Positions 9,077 to 17,891 of a DNA stretch of 34,088 nt are shown here, in pieces (position 1 is the first letter of the stretch; each line of letters starts with the position of its first letter). A program made the translations under genes and the position numbers. Source of the DNA: Paulinella micropora (lineage: Eukaryota; Cercozoa; Imbricatea; Euglyphida); assembly GCA_009731375.1 (NCBI GenBank), contig BJOX01000127.1, positions 553,717 through 587,804 on the forward strand, read 5' to 3'. The notes beneath the pieces were generated by a model. It was not told the DNA's origin. It saw only the letters and a list, made by a program, of their open reading frames with translations, and did not search any database.

Positions 9077-12000
9077 ATGAGCCAATATAAGTCGCTATTA
9101 GGCCTTAATGAATTGGCGGTGGACTCACTGGACATAAAAAATTTAGACTTAACGAACACTAATATAGTGGGCTTAAATACAGACAGGATACCAGAAGATG
9201 CTGACCCCGTAAATCTTTATTACACCGACGGCCGATTTGATGCGAGACTGGCTACCAAAAGCACAACAGACATTAAAGAAGGAAAAAATCTATACTACAC
9301 AGAGCAACGAGTAAGGGACAACGACGAGGTTAAAGCCTCAACTCAACACCGCTCTAATACAAGTAATCCGCACCAAACCAGTCTATACAATCTGATAGAC
9401 ACAAACATATCAGCACCAACGGTCGGGCAATACTTAACATATAATGATGTAGATGGTAAATGGAGAAATACAACCATTGGTTCAATTGATACACTCACAG
9501 ATGTCGTCATAACCGCACCAATAGCCACTAATAGTTATCTAACATATAATTCAATAAACTGGGTCAATAAAACCTTTCCGATAAATGGTGATGAATTCGG
9601 TAATATTAGTATGGGCGGTAATTTGAACATAACGGGAGTTAATTTACTAAATACAAAAGATGTTGATGATTGGATAACGGAGCACATAGCGAACAATGCG
9701 AAAGTGTCAGCGGATGGTTCAATTAATACACACAGCGATGTTTTAATTACAGGCACACCCGCCGATAACCAATTATTAATTTACTCAACAGGACAATGGA
9801 GAAATGTTGCTTCACCTTTTCTTAGATTGGATGGTCTAGCTATGATGATAGGGGATTTAAATATGGGAGGTTTTAATGTAGTAAATGTAGGTAATGTTGA
9901 TAGTATTGATGTTTCGACTCTTGATAGTTCCACGGTTAAACTAACGGGAGACCAAACCATAACAGGAAACAAAACATTTACTACTTATGTGGCCGTAAAA
10001 GACTCAAATCCATCAAACACAGGCAAATTATTCTTTAATTACAACAATAATATGGGTTCTATTTATTCGTCGGAGGCGGGTGGGGCGACGGGCTATCCAC
10101 TAAGCATTGTTGGTTCTTCCAAACTTTTTGCTCCAACAACAGGGGGTGGAATAACATTGACTGGTAATGTTTTTAATTTTAACAGCACAACAGCAATCAG
10201 CGGACTTCCAGCACCATTCTATGACGGCGATGCTTCAACGAAGGCTTACACAGATACTAAACTGGCAAAGGACGGCACAGTGGCTATGACGGGCAGTTTA
10301 AATATGGGAGGATTTAACATAACAAATGTGGGTAATGTTGATGGTATTGATGTTTCTACCCTTGATACTTCGGTGGTTAAACTAACAGGAGACCAAACCA
10401 TAGCAGGGAATAAAAAATTTACATCAACAATAGAAGTGCGGGGTGCCACAGCTCCAACCACTTTTGATGGTATCGGTATTGCCTTTGATACGGCGACAAA
10501 TATAGGAACGATTGCGGCACAAAAAATAGCAACTGCGGCCTGGTATCCGATACAAATAACAGGGTCATATGTTGATTTATATGCGGGTGATAATGTAATC
10601 GCGACAGCAACGGGCACGACACTATCTTTAAACAACAGAAAAATAACAAACTTAGCCACACCATCAGCAACAACGGACGGAGCGACAAAAGGGTATGCGG
10701 ATACATTAGACGGCCAAAATGTGAAACTAACTGGAAACCAAACCATAGCAGGAATTAAGACATATAGCAGTGGTGTTGAAATAACGGGAAATTCAATCAA
10801 TTCAACAACAAAAGGCACATTCATCGTTTTCAATCCTACCAGTAATATCGGGTCAATTGCTAGTTTGGATATGAAAACTGCAACATATTACAACTTTGAA
10901 ATTTCTGCGAAAAAAATAAGTTTCATTATTGACGGGACGATTGTCGGTTGGGTAAATGCTTCGGGGCTAGATTGTAATAGTAGCAAAATAGCCAACCTTG
11001 GAACTCCGACATTATCAACAGACGGAGCGAATAAAAGTTATGTTGATACTAATTTCGTGGGACTAACAGGCGACCAAACAATAACTGGAATTAAAATATT
11101 TAATGGAAGTAGAAATGATGTAAGAGCACTGACCTTATTAAGCCAAGCCGATTTTAATAATGTGGATATCATTAATGCAGGAAATATAACATATAATGGG
11201 GCTCGGATATTAAACGAAAATGGAGGAGATATATTCTTTTCACAGACGACGGGTGATTGGCAGTCTTTCTTATATACTTTAAATACTGATTCAAGTGGAA
11301 CCGCGAACCAAAGAGGCTACCTATTCACGAATGTAGCATTTGATGTAAAAGGAGCAGGCCTTTATATTTCAAAACTTTTGGATAATAAGTCTGCTTCGTC
11401 TGACATTGTCCGTTTTAACAATGCGGGCGGTATGCGGTTTTATGGTGCCTTAGATATGAACAGCAACAACATAACGAGTGGTGGAACAATAACAGGAACT
11501 ACATTAACGGCAACTGCGGGTATGACTACAACAACATTAACCGCAAGCGGATTATTAACAACCGATGGAGGCTGCAAGTTATCTATCCAAAATAAAGTAG
11601 ATGGAGGAAGCGGACAAGGTATATTTTTATACGATACAGATACTACAAGCTGGGGTATTTATATGGCAACTAATCAAGGAGCCACGAATACTAGAAGTTT
11701 AGCAGGTGGTTCAGCGGTCGCAGGAAATGATTTTATTCAATGGGCTATGAGATTTAGATGTAATGCTGGAGCAGATACTGGTTTTATATGGGAGAATGGC
11801 TCTGAACAATTGCTAATGTCGTTGAATGGACTTAACGGAACATTATGGACAAAAGGCCTAATTACAGCAAGTGCGGGAGTATCAGCGACTACACTCACAG
11901 CAAGCGACAAAATAACAACAGCATCAGGTAAGCCGATAATCATAGGCAACTCAACAAAGGGAGTGGGAGCAACTGGAGGATTGGAATTATACGGAACGGC

Positions 12001-12904
12001 GAGTAATGTCGCAGGAGCACACATACAGGCAATAACTTCAGCAGACACCTATCCAGGTTTTCAACAACTAAACTGGTCGCACGACAATGTCAATTTAAGT
12101 TTTGATGCTTATTTTGACGGCACGAACTGGAAATCAAGCCACAGCGGTTCAAACTTTCTAATTCAAAAAGGTGGAAAACTCGCTTTTTATTATAATTCAG
12201 GAACAGCGGTTGGAAACAATATATCTTACACTGAGGCGATCAACATAAGCACAGCGGGCTTATTGACGACAAAAGCAATAACAGCAAACGGCGATATTTA
12301 CAGAACAATTGGCACAAATGGATATGTGAATATTAGACCAAGACCTACTTATCTTACCGAAACACAAATAGTTATGAAAGGTGATGGAAGTGCGAATTTT
12401 GGCCATATCGGATATAGCGGTTCAAGTTTATTTGCTTGGAGTTCTACAAATGCTAACGACCCTCATTCTGGTTATGTTGCTGTTGCTTTGGGTGATAATA
12501 AATGGACGAGTTCGTCAGACAGGAGATTAAAAGCAGATATTGAGACATTAGAATGTGGCGAATGTTGCGAAAAATTAATGAAAATAAATTGTTGTTCGTA
12601 TTATTGGAAATCAGACGAAAAGAAAGAAAAAAAGAATATTGGCTTTATCGCCGATGAAGTTAAGAAAGTATTTCCAGAGTTTGTATCAAATACTGGAATG
12701 AAAATAGGTAAAGATGAAAATATTGAAGGAATATCATACCAAGATTTTATACCAGTATTAATTAGTGCTTTTCAACATATGGCGGAAAAGGTAGTTAATT
12801 TAGAAAAAGAAAATAAAACTTTACTTAATATATTACAAGATTTAACAAACCAATTAGCAGAAATCTGTAAGGACAAGCCCTTACAAACCCAATACAGTTT
12901 TTGA
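9077..12904 (+). CDS. Phage-style fibre protein with C-terminal S74 chaperone
   Basis: 1275 residues from ATG at 9077, after an AT-rich leader; the open frame extends further upstream but only antisense to the preceding gene. The N-terminus carries fibre repeats such as LYYTDGRFDARLATKS and LYYTEQRV. The middle has at least four imperfect repeats built on LNMGGF, TDGATKGYADT and LTGDQTIxGxKxF, typical of bacteriophage and giant-virus tail fibres. The C-terminus from about residue 1140 is an intramolecular chaperone of the S74 peptidase family: SDRRLK at 1147-1152, then GFIADEV and the terminal helix. S74 domains help fibre trimers fold, then cut themselves off. The predicted role is a trimeric spike on the virion for host attachment. 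It is the largest gene of the element and opens the virion block. Confidence 0.93.
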   Translation: MSQYKSLLGLNELAVDSLDIKNLDLTNTNIVGLNTDRIPEDADPVNLYYTDGRFDARLATKSTTDIKEGKNLYYTEQRVRDNDEVKASTQHRSNTSNPHQTSLYNLIDTNISAPTVGQYLTYNDVDGKWRNTTIGSIDTLTDVVITAPIATNSYLTYNSINWVNKTFPINGDEFGNISMGGNLNITGVNLLNTKDVDDWITEHIANNAKVSADGSINTHSDVLITGTPADNQLLIYSTGQWRNVASPFLRLDGLAMMIGDLNMGGFNVVNVGNVDSIDVSTLDSSTVKLTGDQTITGNKTFTTYVAVKDSNPSNTGKLFFNYNNNMGSIYSSEAGGATGYPLSIVGSSKLFAPTTGGGITLTGNVFNFNSTTAISGLPAPFYDGDASTKAYTDTKLAKDGTVAMTGSLNMGGFNITNVGNVDGIDVSTLDTSVVKLTGDQTIAGNKKFTSTIEVRGATAPTTFDGIGIAFDTATNIGTIAAQKIATAAWYPIQITGSYVDLYAGDNVIATATGTTLSLNNRKITNLATPSATTDGATKGYADTLDGQNVKLTGNQTIAGIKTYSSGVEITGNSINSTTKGTFIVFNPTSNIGSIASLDMKTATYYNFEISAKKISFIIDGTIVGWVNASGLDCNSSKIANLGTPTLSTDGANKSYVDTNFVGLTGDQTITGIKIFNGSRNDVRALTLLSQADFNNVDIINAGNITYNGARILNENGGDIFFSQTTGDWQSFLYTLNTDSSGTANQRGYLFTNVAFDVKGAGLYISKLLDNKSASSDIVRFNNAGGMRFYGALDMNSNNITSGGTITGTTLTATAGMTTTTLTASGLLTTDGGCKLSIQNKVDGGSGQGIFLYDTDTTSWGIYMATNQGATNTRSLAGGSAVAGNDFIQWAMRFRCNAGADTGFIWENGSEQLLMSLNGLNGTLWTKGLITASAGVSATTLTASDKITTASGKPIIIGNSTKGVGATGGLELYGTASNVAGAHIQAITSADTYPGFQQLNWSHDNVNLSFDAYFDGTNWKSSHSGSNFLIQKGGKLAFYYNSGTAVGNNISYTEAINISTAGLLTTKAITANGDIYRTIGTNGYVNIRPRPTYLTETQIVMKGDGSANFGHIGYSGSSLFAWSSTNANDPHSGYVAVALGDNKWTSSSDRRLKADIETLECGECCEKLMKINCCSYYWKSDEKKEKKNIGFIADEVKKVFPEFVSNTGMKIGKDENIEGISYQDFIPVLISAFQHMAEKVVNLEKENKTLLNILQDLTNQLAEICKDKPLQTQYSF

Positions 12905-12908
12905 GATT

Positions 12909-12937
12909 GTAAGTGGTTTTTGTAAAAAAGCACTTAC
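12909..12937 (+). promoter_or_regulatory. Hairpin with AAAAAAGCACTTAC element
   Basis: GTAAGTG and CACTTAC form 7-bp arms, extended by T5/A5 across one mismatch, around a 3-base loop. It lies right after the fibre stop and ends 1 bp before the next ATG. The right arm with its A-tract (AAAAAAGCACTTAC, 12924-12937) recurs exactly at 17873-17886 before the major capsid gene. This could be a terminator of the fibre transcript or a leader element. Confidence 0.5.
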
Positions 12938-12938
12938 T

Positions 12939-13280
12939 ATGCCCCCTAGATTACACCCACCACCAATCATAGAAGTAGATGGAGGCGAACTCACACCAGA
13001 GTTAAAGAACCGTGTGCTTGATGTCCAAATTAAGCAGGAAGAAAAAAAATTAGACCACGAATACGAGGACAGCTGGGATTGCTGTTTGACAAAGCGAAAA
13101 ACCGACAGCCGACTTATTAAATACTTATTTCAAATGGGTATCATTATCGCCATCATCACCCTTTGTATCGTGAGGCTGTCTGAAAAGAACTTACCGTGCG
13201 AGGTTGCCAACACTTATGTGGGTATTTTGACCTTGCTTATCGGAATATGCCTTCCTTCACCTTCTTCAAGTAAGAAGTGA
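12939..13280 (+). CDS. Two-helix membrane protein
   Basis: 113 residues from ATG at 12939, 34 bp after the fibre stop. A hydrophilic N-terminal half with a Glu/Lys helix is followed by WDCCLTKRKTDSR. There are two membrane segments (about residues 62-80 and 89-106) and a short LPSPSSSKK tail. The pattern of a CC motif, two helices and a Pro-Ser tail resembles small membrane proteins I recall from virophages and Polinton-like viruses, but I cannot name the family. It could sit in an inner virion membrane or in host membranes. Its 3' end overlaps a convergent small ORF by 15 bp. Confidence 0.75.
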   Translation: MPPRLHPPPIIEVDGGELTPELKNRVLDVQIKQEEKKLDHEYEDSWDCCLTKRKTDSRLIKYLFQMGIIIAIITLCIVRLSEKNLPCEVANTYVGILTLLIGICLPSPSSSKK

Positions 13281-13514
13281 GCATTCATACGAATAGATTT
13301 TATACCAAGAGCTATCACCAGCACAGATTAGCGGAATGGCTTCATCAAAACTACGACACATATTATTTCCGTTATTTATGAAAACACATCCCTTTTGGTT
13401 ACAATAAACACAACTTTCATTTTTTTTATCGCTGACCCGCGAATAGAAATCACAAGCAGTCCGAGCAGAAATATTAATTAATAAAAAGTTTATAAAGATT
13501 AGTATAGAGGGCAT
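13266..13514 (-). CDS. Small secreted-like Cys-rich protein
   Basis: 82 residues from ATG at 13514. A hydrophobic N-terminus (MPSILIFINFLLINISA) fits a signal peptide. The mature part has seven Cys, including CVYC. Its start codon is only 4 bp from the divergent start at 13519 and its end overlaps the previous gene, so it occupies the gap between two virion genes exactly. No family is recognised. It could be a secreted or lumenal effector, or a chance ORF; the combined signal peptide and Cys pattern favours a gene. Confidence 0.5.
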   Translation of the reverse strand: MPSILIFINFLLINISARTACDFYSRVSDKKNESCVYCNQKGCVFINNGNNMCRSFDEAIPLICAGDSSWYKIYSYECSLLT

Positions 13515-13518
13515 TACA

Positions 13519-13881
13519 ATGACAGACTATAAATACCAAAAGATTATTTTTCTGAGTAATGATTTTGTTGGCGGTAGCAAGACATTTGACAAAAACATTC
13601 AAATGAACTTTACACCAACAAGAATGAATGTTAAGTTTATCCACTATATGAACGATATGACCGAGACGAAAACGAAAATCCTTCATATGGACCGCATTGG
13701 AATTATTGGAACATTCGCCGATAGCAACACCGCAAACATTTCAAATCTAAGCTACAACTTAGGTATTATTAATTGGACCGACGGGCAATACAGTTTTAGA
13801 GTGCTTAAAACGGACAATGGTAGTATTGAGACTGACCTGCTAGCTGGAAGAATTGTTATTTGTTTAGAATTTTTGGCTTGA
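13519..13881 (+). CDS. Small beta-rich protein of the virion block
   Basis: 120 residues from ATG at 13519. The sequence alternates hydrophobic and polar residues (KIIFLSNDFVGG, then VKFIHYMND, IGIIGTFAD, GRIVICLEFLA), which suggests an all-beta fold, with no signal or membrane segment. Its position between the fibre/membrane genes and the packaging ATPase suggests a structural or assembly role, such as a cement protein. No family is recognised. It ends 13 bp before the ATPase start. Confidence 0.75.
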   Translation: MTDYKYQKIIFLSNDFVGGSKTFDKNIQMNFTPTRMNVKFIHYMNDMTETKTKILHMDRIGIIGTFADSNTANISNLSYNLGIINWTDGQYSFRVLKTDNGSIETDLLAGRIVICLEFLA

Positions 13882-13894
13882 AGAAAATATAGCG

Positions 13895-14697
13895 ATGGAG
13901 AAAATCAATAATGTAAAGGTGAAACCAGTCAGACAAAACGGAGATGGCGAGAAGTTGGCGAAAGGATATAAGTTATTTGATGAACCGTATGCCAATATTT
14001 TTCTTCTCGCTCGCAAGAAGAGTGGCAAGACAACGGCACTGTTTGAAATCCTGAAACGAACGTTATTATTGCCAGCACGATACATAAGGACCACATTTAC
14101 AAAGAAATGGTTAAACACTTTAAGAAGAAAGGCAATCCGATGGCGATATACACATATTTGAAAACGGATGGACTGACTGTGATTGATTATGAGTTAGATA
14201 AACTGAATAAACCTGACGAAGAGCAAGAAGAAGGCGAAATTGTTCAGGACGGGAAGGATGAAGTAGAAAAGCCAAAGTTTCTTTATTTTGGAAAAGAAGA
14301 AAAGAAGAAACAGGGACAAGCACCAGCAGAAAGACCGAGCAAATACATTACACCAGAAGTTGTGTTTGTTCTTGATGACCTAGGCTCAGGCTTGAGGGAT
14401 AAGTCTGTGAGCGACCTGTTGAAAAAAAATAGACACTATAAGTCAAAGGTGATTATGAGCTCGCAGTATCTGAACGACCTAAAACCTGAGGCGATTAAAC
14501 AGCTGGACTACCTTCTTATCTTTCCAGGACAGAGTGTGGATAAAATAGAACTTGTATATAAACATTTAGACCTCGGCTACGACCTTGAATACTTCATTGA
14601 AAAATACCACGAGGCGACCAAAGAACGGTTTAACTTTTTGTATGTGGATGCGGTATCGGATGAATTACGAAAGAACTTCAATATTCGCTTAAAGTAA
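13895..14697 (+). pseudogene. FtsK/HerA-type genome-packaging ATPase, frameshifted
   Basis: The first part starts at ATG 13895, after an aaaatatagcg leader. It holds a Walker A-like loop (ARKKSGKTT, residues 39-47, with Ala replacing the first Gly). The rest continues in another frame to 14697. That frame is already recognisable upstream of 14107 (VIIASTIHKD), so the shift lies at about 14046-14070. The second part has the Walker B strand (VVFVLDD, about 14359-14379) and the SSQYLNDL sensor region. This ATPase family pumps DNA into capsids of Polintons, virophages and giant viruses. A one-base indel, real or from sequencing, is the simplest explanation; no classical slippery heptamer is evident. 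It lies between the small beta protein and the core protein. Confidence 0.88.
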
Positions 14698-14711
14698 TTT
14701 TATTATTATTT

Positions 14712-14733
14712 ATTTTTTTCAAACATTATATAG
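14712..14733 (+). promoter_or_regulatory. T-tract plus TATATAG box before the core protein
   Basis: A run of T, then caaacattatatag directly abutting the ATG. It is one of the clearest cases of the recurring start-site motif. Confidence 0.55.
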
Positions 14734-15036
14734 ATGCCAACATCACCAGTGATTATTTCACAACCATCGGGATACAATATCAGCTACAATCCATCAATGC
14801 CACAAGCAGGAGGGAAAAGAAAATCAAAAAAGAAACAAACAGGAGGGAAAATTAACTGGCGAAAAGTAGGAAAGGCGATAGTAGATGCTAACAGGTTTAT
14901 CAAGAAGAATCAATTGATTTCAAGAGGTGCTACTTTTCTGAGCGATGTCGGAGTGCCTTATGCGGACCGTGTAGCAAAGGCGGCAATTAAGCAAGGCTAC
15001 GGCAAGCAACGGGGAGGAGCCGTTAAGTTTCGGTAG
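14734..15036 (+). CDS. Small basic core-like protein with repeated Gly-Gly motifs
   Basis: 100 residues from ATG at 14734. A Pro/Ser/Tyr-rich N-terminus leads to QAGGKRKSKKK and KQTGGK, followed by a helical domain and a C-terminal QRGGAV. It is strongly basic. The size, charge and GG-containing segments recall adenovirus core or cement precursors, which are trimmed by the viral protease. By analogy it may be packaged with DNA and cut by the protease encoded next. No sequence family is named. Confidence 0.75.
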   Translation: MPTSPVIISQPSGYNISYNPSMPQAGGKRKSKKKQTGGKINWRKVGKAIVDANRFIKKNQLISRGATFLSDVGVPYADRVAKAAIKQGYGKQRGGAVKFR

Positions 15037-15070
15037 GCGAAGTCTCTACAAATGTAAAATCTTATATTAA

Positions 15071-15092
15071 TTTTTTTTCTAACAATATACAT
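15071..15092 (+). promoter_or_regulatory. T-tract plus AATATAC box before the protease
   Basis: Eight T, then ctaacaatatacat immediately before the ATG, matching the layout of the neighbouring leaders. Confidence 0.5.
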
Positions 15093-16958
15093 ATGAAAAA
15101 ATTAAGAAGAGGAGGTGTGCGAAAACAACGACCGCCGAGGATATACAGAACCAAAGATGGTCGGCCATATATTAAAGTGAAAGGCAAACGAGCATATCTC
15201 AACTTTGGTGAGAAAACGAATGACCTTTCAACACTTCAAATCGTTAAACTATTTCTGAAATATATGAACAAACCCAAACGGCGGGGTCGTACAAAAGAGC
15301 GAATAGTTAAATCCGAATTCAACCGTATTGAACACGAAAACCGCAATCAGGTAAATAATCAGCTAGATAAACTCAAACTGGAAAAGTATGACCGCCTACA
15401 CGAACTAGAAAAGAAAGACAAAGAAGCAAAAGAACAACAAAAGAAAATAGAAGAGCGAGAAGCCGAAACGAAAAGAAATGAACTCGCACTCATACAGACT
15501 GAAACAGCTCAAGCTCAAAGAATGGCTACTATTGACGGAGAAATAAAAAGACAAAATGCGATTAACGATGCTTTGGTTGAAAGAGCAAGAGCATTGAATG
15601 AAGTAAAAGGTGAATTAAAAAGAAGTGAAAGAAAACAAAGGGAAAGAAAAGGAAGACAGTATGTTTTGTCCGAAGAAGAAGCCATAGCATTTGCTGAGGA
15701 AATTCAAAGAAGGAATGATGAAGCGAAACAACGACAAGACGATTTAAGACAGCAAGCAATGGAAGCAGAACAGAAAGCGGAGGAATCAGACAGAAAAGCT
15801 TTTATAGCAAATCTGGAAAGAGCTCAAACACTATTTGCTAGTGGTGGCAAGAAAAGACAGATTAGTGTCAATAGTTTAGCAAAAAAACTAGGGTGGAAAA
15901 CGAGGGGGAGCAAACACGGAAACAAAGATGCCGAAGGCAGAACAGCCAAAGGCTATATCCAAGAAATCATAGCACTTAGACAGGGCGAACTTAACATAAC
16001 AGCAGGTATGACACTTGAAGAATTGGAAAATGCTTTAATAGGTCTAACAGCACAGGGCGGAACTGGTGCTAAAAAATTGGAAGATATCATTAAAAAAATA
16101 TTAACTAAGATGATGATAAAAAAGCATTTGAAACGAAGTGAATGGAAGACCAAATCAAAGAAAAAAGAATTAGTAAATACTCTAATAAACAAAATGTATG
16201 CCGACCCCAACACATATAAAGCACTTTCAAATGAATTCCAGATACAACAACCGCAACAACCAACCACCGAACCACCGCCAACAGTAGAGCAACAACCGCC
16301 AGCCACCGAACCACCAACAGAAGAGCAACAACATCCACCAACCACAGAAGAGCAACCACCAGCAGGGGCAAGCCCCCGCACCCCCACCACAGATGTAGAG
16401 GAAGTTCAACCACAAACACAAAATGAGAAAGAGGTAAATCCAGGGGTTGTAGGGGGAGGAGGCCCCTACAGAGGACTAATGACGGATGAAATAGACGACA
16501 TTATGAAAAAGCACGATTGGTATTTGGGAACAGTAGCCAGCGACGAAATACACAAACTGAAACCAGAAAAAAGAAAGAAGTATGGACTTATTATGAACTT
16601 AGATAAGTCTAGTCAACCAGGCTCACATTGGATTGCTGTTTGGGTTGACACCATTAAAGACGACTCTATTGAAATCTACGACCCTCTCGCACTGTATAAG
16701 CCGACTGAGCTATTTCTACACCAAATGAAACAGCTTATTGAAAAGAGTAAGCCGAACACATACCTGCTTATGAAAGTCAATCAGGTTAAAAACCAAAGCG
16801 ACACAACAGATACTTGCGGGTGGCATAGTATTAGATTTTTTTTTGAGCGGGCGAAAGGTAATAGGTTTAAATTTGCCAGCGGTTGGACGGACTTAAAAGA
16901 AAAAGAAGCGGAGGAGTTGAAAACCCAGAACGGCTACGGCTTTGACACTTTCATTTAG
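15093..16958 (+). CDS. Adenain/Ulp1-type maturation protease with long coiled-coil N-terminus
   Basis: 621 residues. Parts in order: a basic N-terminus with RRGGVRKQ and IYRTKDGRPYIKVKGKR; a long Lys/Glu/Gln coiled coil (about 80-250); a helical region (about 255-380); a Pro/Thr/Gln-rich linker (about 385-450); and a C-terminal cysteine protease domain (about 465-621). Catalytic residues fit the Ulp1/adenain order: His512 (GSHWIAVW), Asp530 (IYDPL), Gln568 (KNQS) and Cys575 (DTCGWHS). In adenoviruses and Polintons such a protease trims capsid precursors, often after Gly-Gly. Typical Polinton proteases are much shorter, so fusion to about 450 residues of rod-like sequence is notable. The N-terminal part may be a scaffold or tether. 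Confidence 0.92.
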   Translation: MKKLRRGGVRKQRPPRIYRTKDGRPYIKVKGKRAYLNFGEKTNDLSTLQIVKLFLKYMNKPKRRGRTKERIVKSEFNRIEHENRNQVNNQLDKLKLEKYDRLHELEKKDKEAKEQQKKIEEREAETKRNELALIQTETAQAQRMATIDGEIKRQNAINDALVERARALNEVKGELKRSERKQRERKGRQYVLSEEEAIAFAEEIQRRNDEAKQRQDDLRQQAMEAEQKAEESDRKAFIANLERAQTLFASGGKKRQISVNSLAKKLGWKTRGSKHGNKDAEGRTAKGYIQEIIALRQGELNITAGMTLEELENALIGLTAQGGTGAKKLEDIIKKILTKMMIKKHLKRSEWKTKSKKKELVNTLINKMYADPNTYKALSNEFQIQQPQQPTTEPPPTVEQQPPATEPPTEEQQHPPTTEEQPPAGASPRTPTTDVEEVQPQTQNEKEVNPGVVGGGGPYRGLMTDEIDDIMKKHDWYLGTVASDEIHKLKPEKRKKYGLIMNLDKSSQPGSHWIAVWVDTIKDDSIEIYDPLALYKPTELFLHQMKQLIEKSKPNTYLLMKVNQVKNQSDTTDTCGWHSIRFFFERAKGNRFKFASGWTDLKEKEAEELKTQNGYGFDTFI

Positions 16959-16977
16959 CTGATGTAAAACAAAAATA

Positions 16978-17000
16978 TATTTTTTCATTATATAGGTGCG
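16978..17000 (+). promoter_or_regulatory. T-tract plus TATATAGG box before minor capsid gene
   Basis: T-rich run, cattatataggtgcg, then ATG. The last part, AGGTGCGATG, is identical to the lipase start region (21833-21842). Confidence 0.55.
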
Positions 17001-17816
17001 ATGGAATCCCGTGGTGGGCGAAGTAGCAATATTTACTATGTCAATAGCAAAAATAGGATAAACGGCTCGGACAGTGATTTCACTCACTCCATTGATATGA
17101 AATCGCTAGACAACCCAACACATTGTAAAATTTTACATATCTATGTGCCGAAGTCGTATTACTCAGTTGCCAGCCCCTACAACACTTTTATTCTAAGTGA
17201 GAATGGCGACGAGGCGGTCATTACGATACCCGAAGGAAACTACACAATGAACAACTTAAAAAATAAGCTGGCCGAGGTGCTAACCGCAGAAAGCCCCAAT
17301 GACTACACGTACACAATAACAAGCAACAACACAAACACCGACCCAGAAGACGGCAAGCTATTATTTACAGTAGCGAACAATCCCATTAACATTCAACCGC
17401 GGTTTGTGTTTGATGACGAAACTCGTATTCACGAAATTATGGGGTTTGAGCGGTCCTCTACTTATTTCTTTGCTAATAATAACCTAAGGTCTCCAAATGT
17501 CATAATATTGACTGGCGAAAAGACTTTATATCTTCAAAGCGACCTCGTCGGCGAAGGCGATAATCACGTATTACAGGAAATATACACAGCAAATGAAATC
17601 CCGTTCGGCTCTGTTATCTACGACGGCTCTGGTAGTGAATACGGCAAAAGATTGTCTACTAGTTCAAGCAATGTGTATCGGTTTTACTTGACTGACGAAA
17701 ACGACCAACCAATTAACCTAAACGGTTTGGGTATTGTTATGACATTGTTGATTTACCGCGAGACGAATTATTTTAATTTATTTACATCATTTTTTAATTT
17801 GTTGAAATCTAGATAA
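17001..17816 (+). CDS. Minor capsid (penton-like) protein
   Basis: 271 residues from ATG at 17001, immediately upstream of the major capsid gene, the usual Polinton order. It is all-beta in character. The N-terminus MESRGGRSSNIYYVNSKNR has a Gly-Gly, and the SDFTHSIDM segment and 'PEGNYTMNNLKNKL' resemble the penton-type single jelly-roll proteins of Polintons and virophages, which close the fivefold vertices. The last 15 or so residues (FNLFTSFFNLLKSR) are hydrophobic and may read past an ancestral stop. The frame is intact. Confidence 0.87.
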   Translation: MESRGGRSSNIYYVNSKNRINGSDSDFTHSIDMKSLDNPTHCKILHIYVPKSYYSVASPYNTFILSENGDEAVITIPEGNYTMNNLKNKLAEVLTAESPNDYTYTITSNNTNTDPEDGKLLFTVANNPINIQPRFVFDDETRIHEIMGFERSSTYFFANNNLRSPNVIILTGEKTLYLQSDLVGEGDNHVLQEIYTANEIPFGSVIYDGSGSEYGKRLSTSSSNVYRFYLTDENDQPINLNGLGIVMTLLIYRETNYFNLFTSFFNLLKSR

Positions 17817-17833
17817 TTAATTTTAGAATTACT

Positions 17834-17891
17834 TATTTTTTTCTTATATTACAATATAGGAACCTTTTGAAAAAAAAAGCACTTACACGAA
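17834..17891 (+). promoter_or_regulatory. Major capsid leader: T-tract, AATATAGG box, AAAAAAGCACTTAC
   Basis: A T-run and attacaatataggaacc box (to about 17863) are followed by an A9 tract and GCACTTAC (17873-17886), 5 bp before the ATG. The 14-mer AAAAAAGCACTTAC also precedes the membrane protein gene. Having both elements in one leader may reflect high expression. Confidence 0.5.

Noticed and set aside
10246-10833. A 195-codon minus-strand frame inside the fibre gene
   Set aside because: Mirror of the fibre coding frame with no leader or domain.
14040-14075. Programmed ribosomal frameshift in the ATPase
   Set aside because: No canonical slippery heptamer or obvious pseudoknot is visible; indel is the simpler explanation, though not excluded.
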